A DNA stretch of 64,000 bases, from contig CALZXH010000003.1 of assembly GCA_945830055.1 (NCBI GenBank), positions 1 through 64,000 on the forward strand, in the 5' to 3' direction. Below are positions 43,487-52,234 of this stretch, one piece after another. The position numbers and the translations under genes were made by a program. Under the pieces are notes generated by a model. The model saw only the letters and a program-made list of their open reading frames with translations. It was not told the DNA's origin and did not search any database. The first letter of the stretch is position 1. Each line of letters begins with the position of its first letter. The DNA comes from an uncultured Prevotella sp. (lineage in GTDB: Bacteria; Bacteroidota; Bacteroidia; Bacteroidales; Bacteroidaceae).

Positions 43487-45625
43487 ATGAAATTGAAAAA
43501 AACAATTCTACTGTTTATTATGGCAATGGGTGTGAACCTTTACACCCAGGCACAGACACGTATGGTCGCCTTCCCCGGTGCTGAGGGATATGGCAAATAC
43601 GCCACTGGAGGACGCGGCGGAAAGACATACGTGGTGACATCACTGGACGACTGTGATGAGTCGAGTCTGAAAGCGGGAACCTTCCGCTGGGCGGTGAAAC
43701 AACCGGGCAAAAAGATTGTGACCTTTGCCGTAAACGGCACCATCTACCTGAAGTCGGCACTGAACCTGGACTGCGGCGACCTAACTATCCTGGGACAGAC
43801 AGCACCGGGCGAGGGTGTCTGCCTTGCCGACTATCCTGTGACTATCTCGTGCGAGAATGCCATCATCCGCTACATGCGCTTCCGTCTGGGCAACCGCCAG
43901 GTGGCAAACCACGAGGGTGACGGTTTCGGCTTCAACGGAGCCAACAACGTCATCATGGACCACTGTTCCATCAGCTGGAGCATCGACGAATGCCTGTCTA
44001 TCTCTGCTGCCACCAACTTGACCATCCAATGGTGTATGGTAGAGCAGGCACTCAACAATGCGGGACACAGCAAGGGTGCGCACGGCTATGGAGGCAACTG
44101 GGGAGGAACCAACGTATCGTTCCACCACAACCTGATTACCCAGTGCAACAGCCGCGTACCGAGACTGGGCGGTGATACCAGTCCCCTGACCGAAGACTTC
44201 TGCGACCTACGCAACAACGTATTCTACAACTGGGGCGGCAACGGATGCTATGGTGCCGAGGCGATTGACGTGAACTTCGTGAACAACTACTACAAGCCGG
44301 GACCCTCTACTGACACCCGTTCTGCCAACATCCGCAAGCGTATCTGCGGTATCGGCATACGCACCAACAGCTATATACAGACCTACCCTGCCTTTGCACA
44401 CGACCTGCATAAATGGGGACACTTCTATACCGACGGCAACGTGAATCCCGACTATGAAGACATGACCAAAGACAACTGGACCATCGGCATACTGAACCAG
44501 GTGAATGCCAGCGGCTGCGACGGCACATGGACCGCCGTGACCAAAGATACCATCCGCCTGAGAGAGCCCCGCGAATTTATGTCGGTGACCACCCATAGCG
44601 CAGAGGATGCCTACGAGAAAGTGATGACCTTGGCAGGAGCATCCCTCTACCGCGACTGTGTGGATAACCTGATGGTGGCACAAGTGATGGCACGCTTGGG
44701 CGAGGACAAATCAGGAAGCAACGGTTCCACCAAGGGACTGATAGACTGCCAGACGGACAACAACCTAAGTGCGGCAGAAGTGGAGAACGGTGCATGGCCC
44801 ATACTGAAAGCTATCACTCCCGAAAAACCCGACACCGATGGTGACGGTATCCCCGACCAATATGAAAGCAGCTGGGGACTGAACTACAAGGACGGAACCG
44901 ACGGAGCAGGCATCTACACCAGCACCAACCCAGCCTACAACGGCTACGCCTACGTGGAGATATACCAGAACCTGACCAACAAGACCAACAAGGCATGGAA
45001 CGAAGCCTGCCTCGAAGGCGGTACGTTGATGGGTGTGGAAGAGCCTACCATCCTATGCGAACGCCGCCATAGCTGGGAGCATGAGATTTCACAACTCACC
45101 TTCAAGGGCTATGACAGTAGCAAGAAGCAACAGCTCTATGCCGACGGACTCATGCTCAATGGTACAGGTGGAATCTCTGGTGGCACAGGTACAGATATGA
45201 CCCTGAAACTGAAGGCTCAGCAATATACCATCACCGTTCCTGCCGGCATCACAGCCACCAAACTGCGCATCTACGGCTACTCCAACTACACGGGCAACAA
45301 CATCTACATTTCAGAATGTGGAGGTACCAAATACGACACAACAGACTACGTGATTGATGCCACCTCGGGGGTGCGGAGTGACATCACCATTCCGCTGAGC
45401 AAGCCTGTCACCAACGGTCCTCTCACCGTAACCTTCGTGGGCAACAGTCCTACCGTGAAGTTCTATGTGATAGACGATACCGAAACCTCCGGCATCCAAG
45501 ACATACAGCAAGGGGCAGAGCAACTACCTGCCACCAACAGGTACTACACCCTGAGCGGACAGTCATGCTCACACCCGGGCAAAGGTCTGTATATCATCAA
45601 CGGCAAAAAGGTGATTATCAAATAA
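43487..45625 (+). CDS. Secreted pectate lyase, PL1-like (second)
   Basis: 712 residues, signal peptide to about residue 23 (TQAQ). The mature start 'MVAFPGAEGYGKYATGGRGG' and the helix blocks 'MDHCSISWSIDECLSI', 'HGYGGNWGGTNVSFHHNLIT' and 'NSRVPRLGGDTSPLTEDFCD' mark a PL1-type lyase related to, but distinct from, the one at 17595. A calcium motif DTDGDGIPDQYE follows near residue 448. About 110 further residues form a beta-rich C-terminal module, probably carbohydrate binding, before the 'YYTLSGQSCSHPGKGLYII' end. It has its own operator-linked promoter and is followed after 48 bp by the GH3 gene. Confidence 0.87.
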   Translation: MKLKKTILLFIMAMGVNLYTQAQTRMVAFPGAEGYGKYATGGRGGKTYVVTSLDDCDESSLKAGTFRWAVKQPGKKIVTFAVNGTIYLKSALNLDCGDLTILGQTAPGEGVCLADYPVTISCENAIIRYMRFRLGNRQVANHEGDGFGFNGANNVIMDHCSISWSIDECLSISAATNLTIQWCMVEQALNNAGHSKGAHGYGGNWGGTNVSFHHNLITQCNSRVPRLGGDTSPLTEDFCDLRNNVFYNWGGNGCYGAEAIDVNFVNNYYKPGPSTDTRSANIRKRICGIGIRTNSYIQTYPAFAHDLHKWGHFYTDGNVNPDYEDMTKDNWTIGILNQVNASGCDGTWTAVTKDTIRLREPREFMSVTTHSAEDAYEKVMTLAGASLYRDCVDNLMVAQVMARLGEDKSGSNGSTKGLIDCQTDNNLSAAEVENGAWPILKAITPEKPDTDGDGIPDQYESSWGLNYKDGTDGAGIYTSTNPAYNGYAYVEIYQNLTNKTNKAWNEACLEGGTLMGVEEPTILCERRHSWEHEISQLTFKGYDSSKKQQLYADGLMLNGTGGISGGTGTDMTLKLKAQQYTITVPAGITATKLRIYGYSNYTGNNIYISECGGTKYDTTDYVIDATSGVRSDITIPLSKPVTNGPLTVTFVGNSPTVKFYVIDDTETSGIQDIQQGAEQLPATNRYYTLSGQSCSHPGKGLYIINGKKVIIK

Positions 45626-45673
45626 ATGAACGAAAACTCACGTATAATCATACAATCTAAAATATTCTAACTT

Positions 45674-48220
45674 ATGAAGAAAAGCCTTATCCTTTCACTC
45701 TGCCTGAGCGGTGCGATGACGGTGATGGCACAGCCACTACCCTATCAGAACCCTAACCTCAGTGCAGAAGAGAGAGCTAACGACTTGGTGTCAAGACTGA
45801 CACTTGAAGAGAAAGTACAACTGATGATGGACGTTTCGCCTGCCATTCCCCGACTGGGCATTCCTGTCTTCCAGTGGTGGAACGAAGCACTCCATGGCAT
45901 CGGTCGCAACAGTTTTGCCACTGTATTCCCCATTACAATGGGCATGGCAGCATCATGGAACGACGGACTGGTGCAGCAGGCGTTCACTGCAGTGAGCGAC
46001 GAAGCACGCGCCAAGAACCAGATAGCAAAGAAAAGCGGTACAGTCCGCCGCTATCAAGGGCTGTCATTCTGGACACCCAATATCAACATCTTCCGTGACC
46101 CGAGATGGGGACGCGGACAGGAGACCTACGGAGAGGACCCCTATCTGACATCAAAGATGGGACTGGCCGTGGTACGCGGACTGCAGGGACCCGAAGACAG
46201 CAAGTACCGCAAACTGCTGGCCTGCGCCAAGCACTTCGCCGTACACAGCGGTCCGGAATGGAACCGCCACTCCTTCAATATCGAGAACTTGCCGGCACGT
46301 GACCTTTGGGAAACCTACATGCCTGCCTTCAAGGCACTGGTACAGGAGGGCAAGGTGGCAGAGGTGATGTGTGCCTACCAGCGTATAGACGGTGCCCCCT
46401 GCTGCGGAAACACCCGCTACGAACAGCAGATACTGCGCAACGAATGGGGTTTTGACGGTCTGATAGTGACCGACTGCGGTGCCATCAGCGACTTCTGGCA
46501 GAAAGGCAAGCACGAGGTGTCATCTGATGCGGGAGAAGCATCTGCACGTGCCGTACTGAGCGGTACCGACGTGGAATGTGGTTCCAACTACAAGAGTCTG
46601 CCCCAGGCTATCTCAGAAGGACAACTCCATGAAGAAGACCTGGACGTGAGCGTGAAGCGTCTGCTCAAGGCACGCTTCGAGCTGGGTGACTTCGACGATG
46701 ACAGCATGGTATCATGGACAGCCATCCCGGCATCGGTCATCGCCTCGGAACCTCACCGCCAACTGGCTTACCAACTGGCACAACAGAGCATCGTATTGCT
46801 GCAGAACAACAATAACCTACTACCGCTACGCAAGACCGATGCAAAGAGAATCGTGGTGATGGGACCCAATGCCAACGACTCGGTGATGATGTGGGGCAAC
46901 TACAACGGGTTCCCCGTTAGTTCCACCACCATTCTGCAAGGCATCAGGGAGAAGACGGGCAATGTGAAGTATATCGACTGTGTGGGCTACACTGACAAGC
47001 AGGTGCTGCAGAGCGTATTCTCCAAGATGAAGACTGCCGACGGCAAGAACGGCATGCAGATAACCTATTGGAACAACGAGAAGCAAGAAGGTACGCCAGC
47101 CACCGCAGTGCGAGCCACTGAGCCGCTGACCCTGAGCAACGGAGGTGCCACCGTATTTGCGCCGGGTGTGAATTTAGAACACTTCTCCGCCAAGGTAGAG
47201 GGCTACTACACTGCCACCGAGGATGAAACCATCACCCTTTCCATCGCCTGCGACGACGAGGCAGAGGTAACCGTAAACGGCAAGACAGCCATCAAAACCC
47301 GCAAGCGCAGCGACAAGTATGACTTGAAGAATCACAATGTGAGCATGAAAGCGGGTGACACCCTGCATATTGTGGTGAACTACGTACAGAAGGCGGACAT
47401 GGCGACACTCAACTTCAATCTGGGAAGACTGGTGGAACTCACCAATGCCGAGATCCTGAAAGAGGTAGGCGATGCGGATGTGGTGCTCTTTGTGGGCGGT
47501 ATCTCCCCCCGTCTGGAGGGTGAGGAGATGAAGGTGGATTACCCGGGATTCAAAGGTGGTGACCGTCTGACCATCGAACTGCCTCAGGTGCAGCGCGACA
47601 TGGTGGCAATGCTGAAGCAGGCAGGCAAGCATGTGGTGTTCATCAACTGTTCGGGCAGTGCCGTAGGTCTGTTGCCAGAGACCAAAAACTGCGAAGCTAT
47701 CCTGCAGGCATGGTATGGCGGAGAGAGCGGTGGCAAGGCCGTGGCAGATGTGCTGTTCGGCGACTACAACCCCAGCGGCAAACTGCCTGTTACCTTCTAC
47801 AAGAGCGATGCCGACCTGCCCGACTTTGAGGAATACCGCATGGCCAACCGAACTTACCGCTACTTCAAGGGAGAGCCTCTCTTTGCCTTCGGACACGGAC
47901 TGAGTTACACTACCTTTAGCTACGGTACGCCCGTATATAAGAAAGGGAAACTGACTGTCAACGTAAGCAACAGCGGAAAGTGCGACGGCGACGAGGTGGT
48001 TCAGGTATATCTGCGCAAGCACGACGATCCCGATGGTCCCAACAAGACGCTACGTGCCTACAAGCGCATCTCCCTGAAAGCCGGAGCAAGCGAGAAAGTG
48101 GAGATTGACCTGCCCAAGGAATCATTTGAATGGTGGGACTGCAAGACCAACACCATGCGGGTGCTGAAAGGCAAGTATGACGTGATGGTGGGCAACCATA
48201 CAATTACCGTGAAAATCTGA
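45674..48220 (+). CDS. Glycoside hydrolase family 3 enzyme with PA14 insert
   Basis: 848 residues, signal peptide to about residue 19 (VMAQ). GH3 N-terminal TIM barrel (about 30-370) with 'QWWNEALHGIGR', 'ACAKHFAVHSGPEWNRHSFN' and the nucleophile Asp267 in GLIVTDCGAI. The (alpha/beta)6 sandwich is interrupted by a PA14 domain (about 455-590), followed by the rest of the sandwich and a fibronectin-III-like C-terminus ('DEVVQVYLRK'). The EALHG signature and the PA14 insert are usual for bacterial beta-xylosidase/beta-glucosidase-type GH3. In a pectin locus a beta-xylosidase acting on xylogalacturonan would fit, but specificity cannot be told from sequence. The 3' end converges on the HTCS gene. 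Confidence 0.88.
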   Translation: MKKSLILSLCLSGAMTVMAQPLPYQNPNLSAEERANDLVSRLTLEEKVQLMMDVSPAIPRLGIPVFQWWNEALHGIGRNSFATVFPITMGMAASWNDGLVQQAFTAVSDEARAKNQIAKKSGTVRRYQGLSFWTPNINIFRDPRWGRGQETYGEDPYLTSKMGLAVVRGLQGPEDSKYRKLLACAKHFAVHSGPEWNRHSFNIENLPARDLWETYMPAFKALVQEGKVAEVMCAYQRIDGAPCCGNTRYEQQILRNEWGFDGLIVTDCGAISDFWQKGKHEVSSDAGEASARAVLSGTDVECGSNYKSLPQAISEGQLHEEDLDVSVKRLLKARFELGDFDDDSMVSWTAIPASVIASEPHRQLAYQLAQQSIVLLQNNNNLLPLRKTDAKRIVVMGPNANDSVMMWGNYNGFPVSSTTILQGIREKTGNVKYIDCVGYTDKQVLQSVFSKMKTADGKNGMQITYWNNEKQEGTPATAVRATEPLTLSNGGATVFAPGVNLEHFSAKVEGYYTATEDETITLSIACDDEAEVTVNGKTAIKTRKRSDKYDLKNHNVSMKAGDTLHIVVNYVQKADMATLNFNLGRLVELTNAEILKEVGDADVVLFVGGISPRLEGEEMKVDYPGFKGGDRLTIELPQVQRDMVAMLKQAGKHVVFINCSGSAVGLLPETKNCEAILQAWYGGESGGKAVADVLFGDYNPSGKLPVTFYKSDADLPDFEEYRMANRTYRYFKGEPLFAFGHGLSYTTFSYGTPVYKKGKLTVNVSNSGKCDGDEVVQVYLRKHDDPDGPNKTLRAYKRISLKAGASEKVEIDLPKESFEWWDCKTNTMRVLKGKYDVMVGNHTITVKI

Positions 48221-48276
48221 TTACCCTCAAAAAACGACTGTTCTGCAAACACAGGATCTCTGTCAAATGAAGATTG

Positions 48277-48291
48277 TCTGACCAGGTCAGA
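48277..48291. repeat. 15-bp dyad between GH3 and the HTCS gene
   Basis: TCTGACC-A-GGTCAGA is a perfect palindrome about a single central base. It is too tight for a hairpin over its full length but has the look of a protein-binding dyad. It sits between convergent gene ends, where an operator is unexpected, so its meaning is open. Confidence 0.4.
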
Positions 48292-48305
48292 AGACATCGC
48301 AAAAA

Positions 48306-48364
48306 AACGAAGATACCTTCATGAACCAACGAAGATACCTTCATGAGCCAACGAAGATACCTTC
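48306..48364. repeat. Three direct 22-bp repeats forming terminator arms
   Basis: AACGAAGATACCTTC occurs at 48306-48320, 48328-48342 and 48350-48364, each followed by ATGARCC, giving a strict 22-bp period. The single inverted copy is at 48375-48389. The third copy overlaps the HTCS stop codon (48363-48365). Confidence 0.9.
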
Positions 48365-48394
48365 ATGAGCCAACGAAGGTATCTTCGTTTTTTT
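48306..48394. terminator. Bidirectional terminator with triplicated arm
   Basis: On the plus strand any of three 15-nt arms can pair perfectly with GAAGGTATCTTCGTT (48375-48389), which runs into seven T (48388-48394); the nearest arm leaves a 10-nt loop. On the minus strand the same arm can pair with three downstream copies, the last of which runs into T7 (complement of 48301-48307). It serves the convergent GH3 and HTCS genes. Confidence 0.85.
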
Positions 48395-51300
48395 CGGGAC
48401 ATTTTTCCCTGTATTCCGACGGTGACATTCCTGTTTCCTTCTTAAAACACTTGCTGAAATATTTCGGGTCAGAATAGCCCACCTCGTAGGCAATCTGCGA
48501 GAAAGAATAGTTGCTCCGCCTTATCAGTTCGCCGGCACGCTGCATACGGATATGGCGCAGGAAATCGACAGGAGTCATTCCCACTATACTCTTGATTTTG
48601 CCATAGAACACCGAGCGACCCAAGTGTACGGCATCGGCAAGGTCTTCAATGCGCAGGTTCGTGTCAGAGATGTGCGTTTCAAGAAACTCCATGAGTTTCT
48701 GCATCATCTCCCTGTCGGCATCCACTATCTGCGGACTGTCCAGCTGATATGTCTCATCATTATCGGGCTTGAGTTGCTCCACATAGCTTTGTTGCAACAT
48801 GTGGCGCTGCGCGATGATGTTGCGCACCCTCAGTTTAAGATACAGCGCACTGAAAGGCTTGGTAATATAATCATCTATACCCTCTTTCAGTCCCTGCAGA
48901 CGGTCTTCGAGCGAAGCCTTGGCAGAAAGTACGATGATGGGGATATGGCAGATGTCCTTGTTCTGCTTGATCTGGTGTACCATGGTCAGTCCGTCCATCA
49001 CGGGCATCATCACATCGGTAATGATGAAATCGGGCATCATGCTTTGCGCTATCTCCAAGCCCTGCTGTCCGTTGGATGCGGTCAGCACATGGTAGTCCAT
49101 GCGGAGGATGCTCACCAGGAACGCCCTCAGGTCATCGTTGTCCTCCACAACGAGCAGTTTTTCCTTGGCGTCAGCAGCCGGCTGTTCATCCACCTGTACT
49201 TCTGTCATGCTTTCAGGCACGTCGTTATCGTTGATATACACGTCATCCGCCTTGCTGTAATGCAGCATCTTGTTCACCAGTTCCAGCATCTGACCGGTAT
49301 TGCGCTGCACCATCTCGAGCTGGGATTTCACCTGCTGCGTCAGTTTCTCCTTGTGGAGTATCTCCGTCACAGGCCCTCCTATCAGCGTGAGTGGAGTGCG
49401 TAGCTTGTGACTTATCTCGGTAAAGAACTTTGTCTTCATCTCGTTCAGTTCCTGTTCCATCTCTGCCTTTGTCTTGAGCTTGTAGATGTATATGGCGAGT
49501 ACAATCACCGCTATACCCAACAGCACATAGAGTACAATTGCCCAAGGTGTTTCCCAGAAAGTGGGATGCACATAGAGGTTGAGGGCGGTGATGTTGTCCT
49601 GCATCACGCCATCGCAGTTGCTGCTCTTCACCAACAGGCGATGATGACCGGCAGGAAGACGGTTGAACGAAGCGCTGTTCACCGTACCCACGTAATTCCA
49701 CTTATCGTCCACGCCATCCAGCTTGTAGGCATACTGCACCATGAACTTGTCGGCATATTCCAAAGCAGAGAAGAAGATGGTGAGGTTTCTCTTGTCAGCA
49801 GGAATATCCACCTCCCTGACGTTGATGATAGATTGGCGTTTTACCTCTCCCTGGTATTGCACACCCGTAAAGGCGATAGACGGCTTGTAATCACTCAGTT
49901 TCACCTTGTCGGGACAGAACGACAGGAAACAGCCGTAACCCGCTACCACCATAGTATTGTTGGAAGCGTTATAGACGGGCAGAGACTCCGTAAGTTCCAC
50001 CTCTTCTCCAATTACGCCGGGTCCAAAACAGAGCAAGCTGTCTTCATCGGGATAATAGCGGTTGATGCTGTTCTCCCTGATCATCCACAGGCAACCCTGC
50101 CTGTCCTCCACCGCAGCCTGTACCCTACCCTCATCCGTATTGAACTGCGACAAGGTAGCAAATGTAAGACTGTCTTTCAGAGGCGACGGCGAAGTCATGC
50201 GCTGCACTCCGCCCCCCAAGGTAAGCACATACACCTGTCCACGCTGAGTCACCATGGTCTGCAACACATCTGCCGTCAGCAGGTGGTCTGCCTGTCCCTT
50301 GTTGTACCGTGTGACGTAGAAGCGTATATCCTTGGGATTGTCGAATGCCGTGGAGAAAGTTATGAGTCCGTTGGTCGTAGAGAGATACAGGTTTCCCTTG
50401 TCATCGGGAGTGACGGAGCGCACCTGCGAAAAGTCTGCAATAGGATAAGTGGCAAGCCGGTTGCCAGCATGGATAAAGCGCAGGTTTCCTGAAGCATCTT
50501 CCTCCACATAATTGATGCCACCTCCATAAGTTGCTATCCATATACGGCCCCGTTCGTCGGCATTGATGCAATACACTTCATCCTTACTCAGAGAATAAGG
50601 GTTGAGGGCATCTGTCCGGTAACGCGACACTTTGTTCTTCTCTTCAATAACAAACAGTCCGTCGCCTTTGGAACCCACCCATACACGTCCCTTCTTGTCT
50701 TGATACAAGGCATATATACGCTGTGCGAACCTCGTATATTGCGAAGTGATGCTTCCCTGCGGTGTCACGTAGCCCAAAAGCTGATGTGAGTTGTCATACA
50801 CCATCAGGCAGCCCAGGTTGGTACCCACCCATGTACGTTGCCTGTTATCGGTCATCACGGAGCGCACCTCGTCGTTACGGGGCAGACGCTGGCTGTGGAA
50901 CTGATGGTACTTGAAATTGATGCAGTTCATATCCCTGAAGTTGGTGAACCACACATTCTTTTCACGATCCACAAACGCGCGGTTAAGTTCAGATACGTCA
51001 GTCACCTGGTGGGTAGAGGTGGACAGACGGTAAGACTCCAGTCTCCCCGCTGCCTCATCATAATAGGCAAAGACTCCCTTGTTGGGTATCAGCCACACCA
51101 CCTCCTGCCTGTCTTGATGGAAGAAGGGAATTTTGCTTCGCGTATAGGAGGGGTCTCCCGTATCGGTAGTGTTCATCCACTTCAGCATACCGGCAGCAGG
51201 CAGGAACAGCTGCACTCCGGGAGAGTCGGTGAATATCCACACCCGCTGCCTGCTGTCCACAAACAGTTTCTTCACCTCCGCCAAAGGCTGTTCGGGAGTC

Positions 51301-52169
51301 TGCACAGAGTGCATCTGCACCTTGTGCGACAGCATCTCAACCATTGCAATACCCTTTTCCGTGGCAACAAGCACCTGCCGGTCGTTCAGGGCTACCATAT
51401 CGTTGATACGCTCAACCCCCTTTGGCAAAGGCAGTTCAGCAAAGCTGTCCTTGGCAGTATTGTATATCATCATCCTGCCGTGAAGCGTAGCCAGCAGCAC
51501 ATTGTCGCCTTGCTGTACCAGATACTCGTAATTGCCCTTCAGGTGGTGTTTGCTCCCATACAGTTTCAGTCCGCCCTGGTAGAACACCCATTCCCTACCG
51601 TCATTGTCGAGCATCACCTTTTTGAGATGCCTCCCCTTCCCCACCTGTGCCGGTACAGGACAAGGGTGCATGGCTTGGGCATATTGCAGACTGTCATCGT
51701 TCACTCGGTAGGAATTACCGCAATCGGCATCCACCACCCACGTATATCCATTTGTCAGTGGATATACATTCCTCACCTTGGCATGATGCTGATAGCGTTC
51801 GGAAATGAGTCGGTTAACGTCTGTAAAGTCGCAGGTAGAGGTATTGAAAAGGTAGGCACGGTGGTCGGGAGTGACACACCACAGGTTGCCGGTAGCCGAC
51901 TTTTTCAGACTGGTGATACGATTGGTGGTAATACCCTGACTTCCTGACAACTCGTTGCGGAACGAAAAGAACTGATACCCGTCGTAATAGCTCAGTCCGT
52001 TCCAGGTACCAAACCACATCAGTCCGTTTATATCCTGCGTGATGGCAGAAATCTTATTGGCTGCAAGACCATCACGCACGGTATAGGTATTCAGTTCGCA
52101 ATAGGGTTGAGCGTTGGCGGAAACACACCACAGCAACGACAGTAACAGAAGGTGGATAGCCTTGTTCAT
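48363..52169 (-). CDS. Hybrid two-component system regulator of the pectin locus, lacking a HATPase domain
   Basis: 1268 residues from the ATG at 52169 (52175 also possible; the frame is open to a GTG at 52205, but that would run through the hairpin at 52183-52217). Order: signal peptide (1-21), two seven-bladed Reg_prop propellers in the periplasm (about 25-740), Y_Y_Y domain (about 770-850), one membrane helix (877-896), HisKA helices with EISHKLRTPLTL (His921), receiver domain (about 1004-1118; phospho-acceptor Asp1052 in IITDVMMPVMDG) and an AraC-type HTH (about 1160-1262). Only 87 residues lie between His921 and Glu1009 of the receiver, so the ATP-binding domain with its N, G1, F and G2 boxes is absent. 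It should sense an oligogalacturonide and activate the locus, by an unusual route. Confidence 0.92.
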   Translation of the reverse strand: MNKAIHLLLLSLLWCVSANAQPYCELNTYTVRDGLAANKISAITQDINGLMWFGTWNGLSYYDGYQFFSFRNELSGSQGITTNRITSLKKSATGNLWCVTPDHRAYLFNTSTCDFTDVNRLISERYQHHAKVRNVYPLTNGYTWVVDADCGNSYRVNDDSLQYAQAMHPCPVPAQVGKGRHLKKVMLDNDGREWVFYQGGLKLYGSKHHLKGNYEYLVQQGDNVLLATLHGRMMIYNTAKDSFAELPLPKGVERINDMVALNDRQVLVATEKGIAMVEMLSHKVQMHSVQTPEQPLAEVKKLFVDSRQRVWIFTDSPGVQLFLPAAGMLKWMNTTDTGDPSYTRSKIPFFHQDRQEVVWLIPNKGVFAYYDEAAGRLESYRLSTSTHQVTDVSELNRAFVDREKNVWFTNFRDMNCINFKYHQFHSQRLPRNDEVRSVMTDNRQRTWVGTNLGCLMVYDNSHQLLGYVTPQGSITSQYTRFAQRIYALYQDKKGRVWVGSKGDGLFVIEEKNKVSRYRTDALNPYSLSKDEVYCINADERGRIWIATYGGGINYVEEDASGNLRFIHAGNRLATYPIADFSQVRSVTPDDKGNLYLSTTNGLITFSTAFDNPKDIRFYVTRYNKGQADHLLTADVLQTMVTQRGQVYVLTLGGGVQRMTSPSPLKDSLTFATLSQFNTDEGRVQAAVEDRQGCLWMIRENSINRYYPDEDSLLCFGPGVIGEEVELTESLPVYNASNNTMVVAGYGCFLSFCPDKVKLSDYKPSIAFTGVQYQGEVKRQSIINVREVDIPADKRNLTIFFSALEYADKFMVQYAYKLDGVDDKWNYVGTVNSASFNRLPAGHHRLLVKSSNCDGVMQDNITALNLYVHPTFWETPWAIVLYVLLGIAVIVLAIYIYKLKTKAEMEQELNEMKTKFFTEISHKLRTPLTLIGGPVTEILHKEKLTQQVKSQLEMVQRNTGQMLELVNKMLHYSKADDVYINDNDVPESMTEVQVDEQPAADAKEKLLVVEDNDDLRAFLVSILRMDYHVLTASNGQQGLEIAQSMMPDFIITDVMMPVMDGLTMVHQIKQNKDICHIPIIVLSAKASLEDRLQGLKEGIDDYITKPFSALYLKLRVRNIIAQRHMLQQSYVEQLKPDNDETYQLDSPQIVDADREMMQKLMEFLETHISDTNLRIEDLADAVHLGRSVFYGKIKSIVGMTPVDFLRHIRMQRAGELIRRSNYSFSQIAYEVGYSDPKYFSKCFKKETGMSPSEYREKCPEKNEDTFVGS

Positions 52170-52176
52170 TATCATT

Positions 52177-52217
52177 AAAAAGGGGGTTGTACACCATAGA
52201 AGCACAGGTACAACCCC
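52177..52217 (-). terminator. Hairpin with U-run between the GH57 gene and the HTCS start
   Basis: On the minus strand GGGGTTGTAC (complement of 52208-52217) pairs perfectly with GTACAACCCC (complement of 52183-52192), with a 15-nt loop and a U5 run (52181-52177). It ends the glycogen transcript only 18 nt after the GH57 stop, and its U-run abuts the HTCS start codon, so HTCS messages begun upstream must carry it in their leader. Confidence 0.8.
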
Positions 52218-52234
52218 TTGTCAGGTTTCAACAG

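Noticed and set aside
48306-48364. Possible CRISPR-like array
   Set aside because: Repeat unit is 15+7 bp with no variable spacers, no cas genes nearby, and the repeats are terminator arms.
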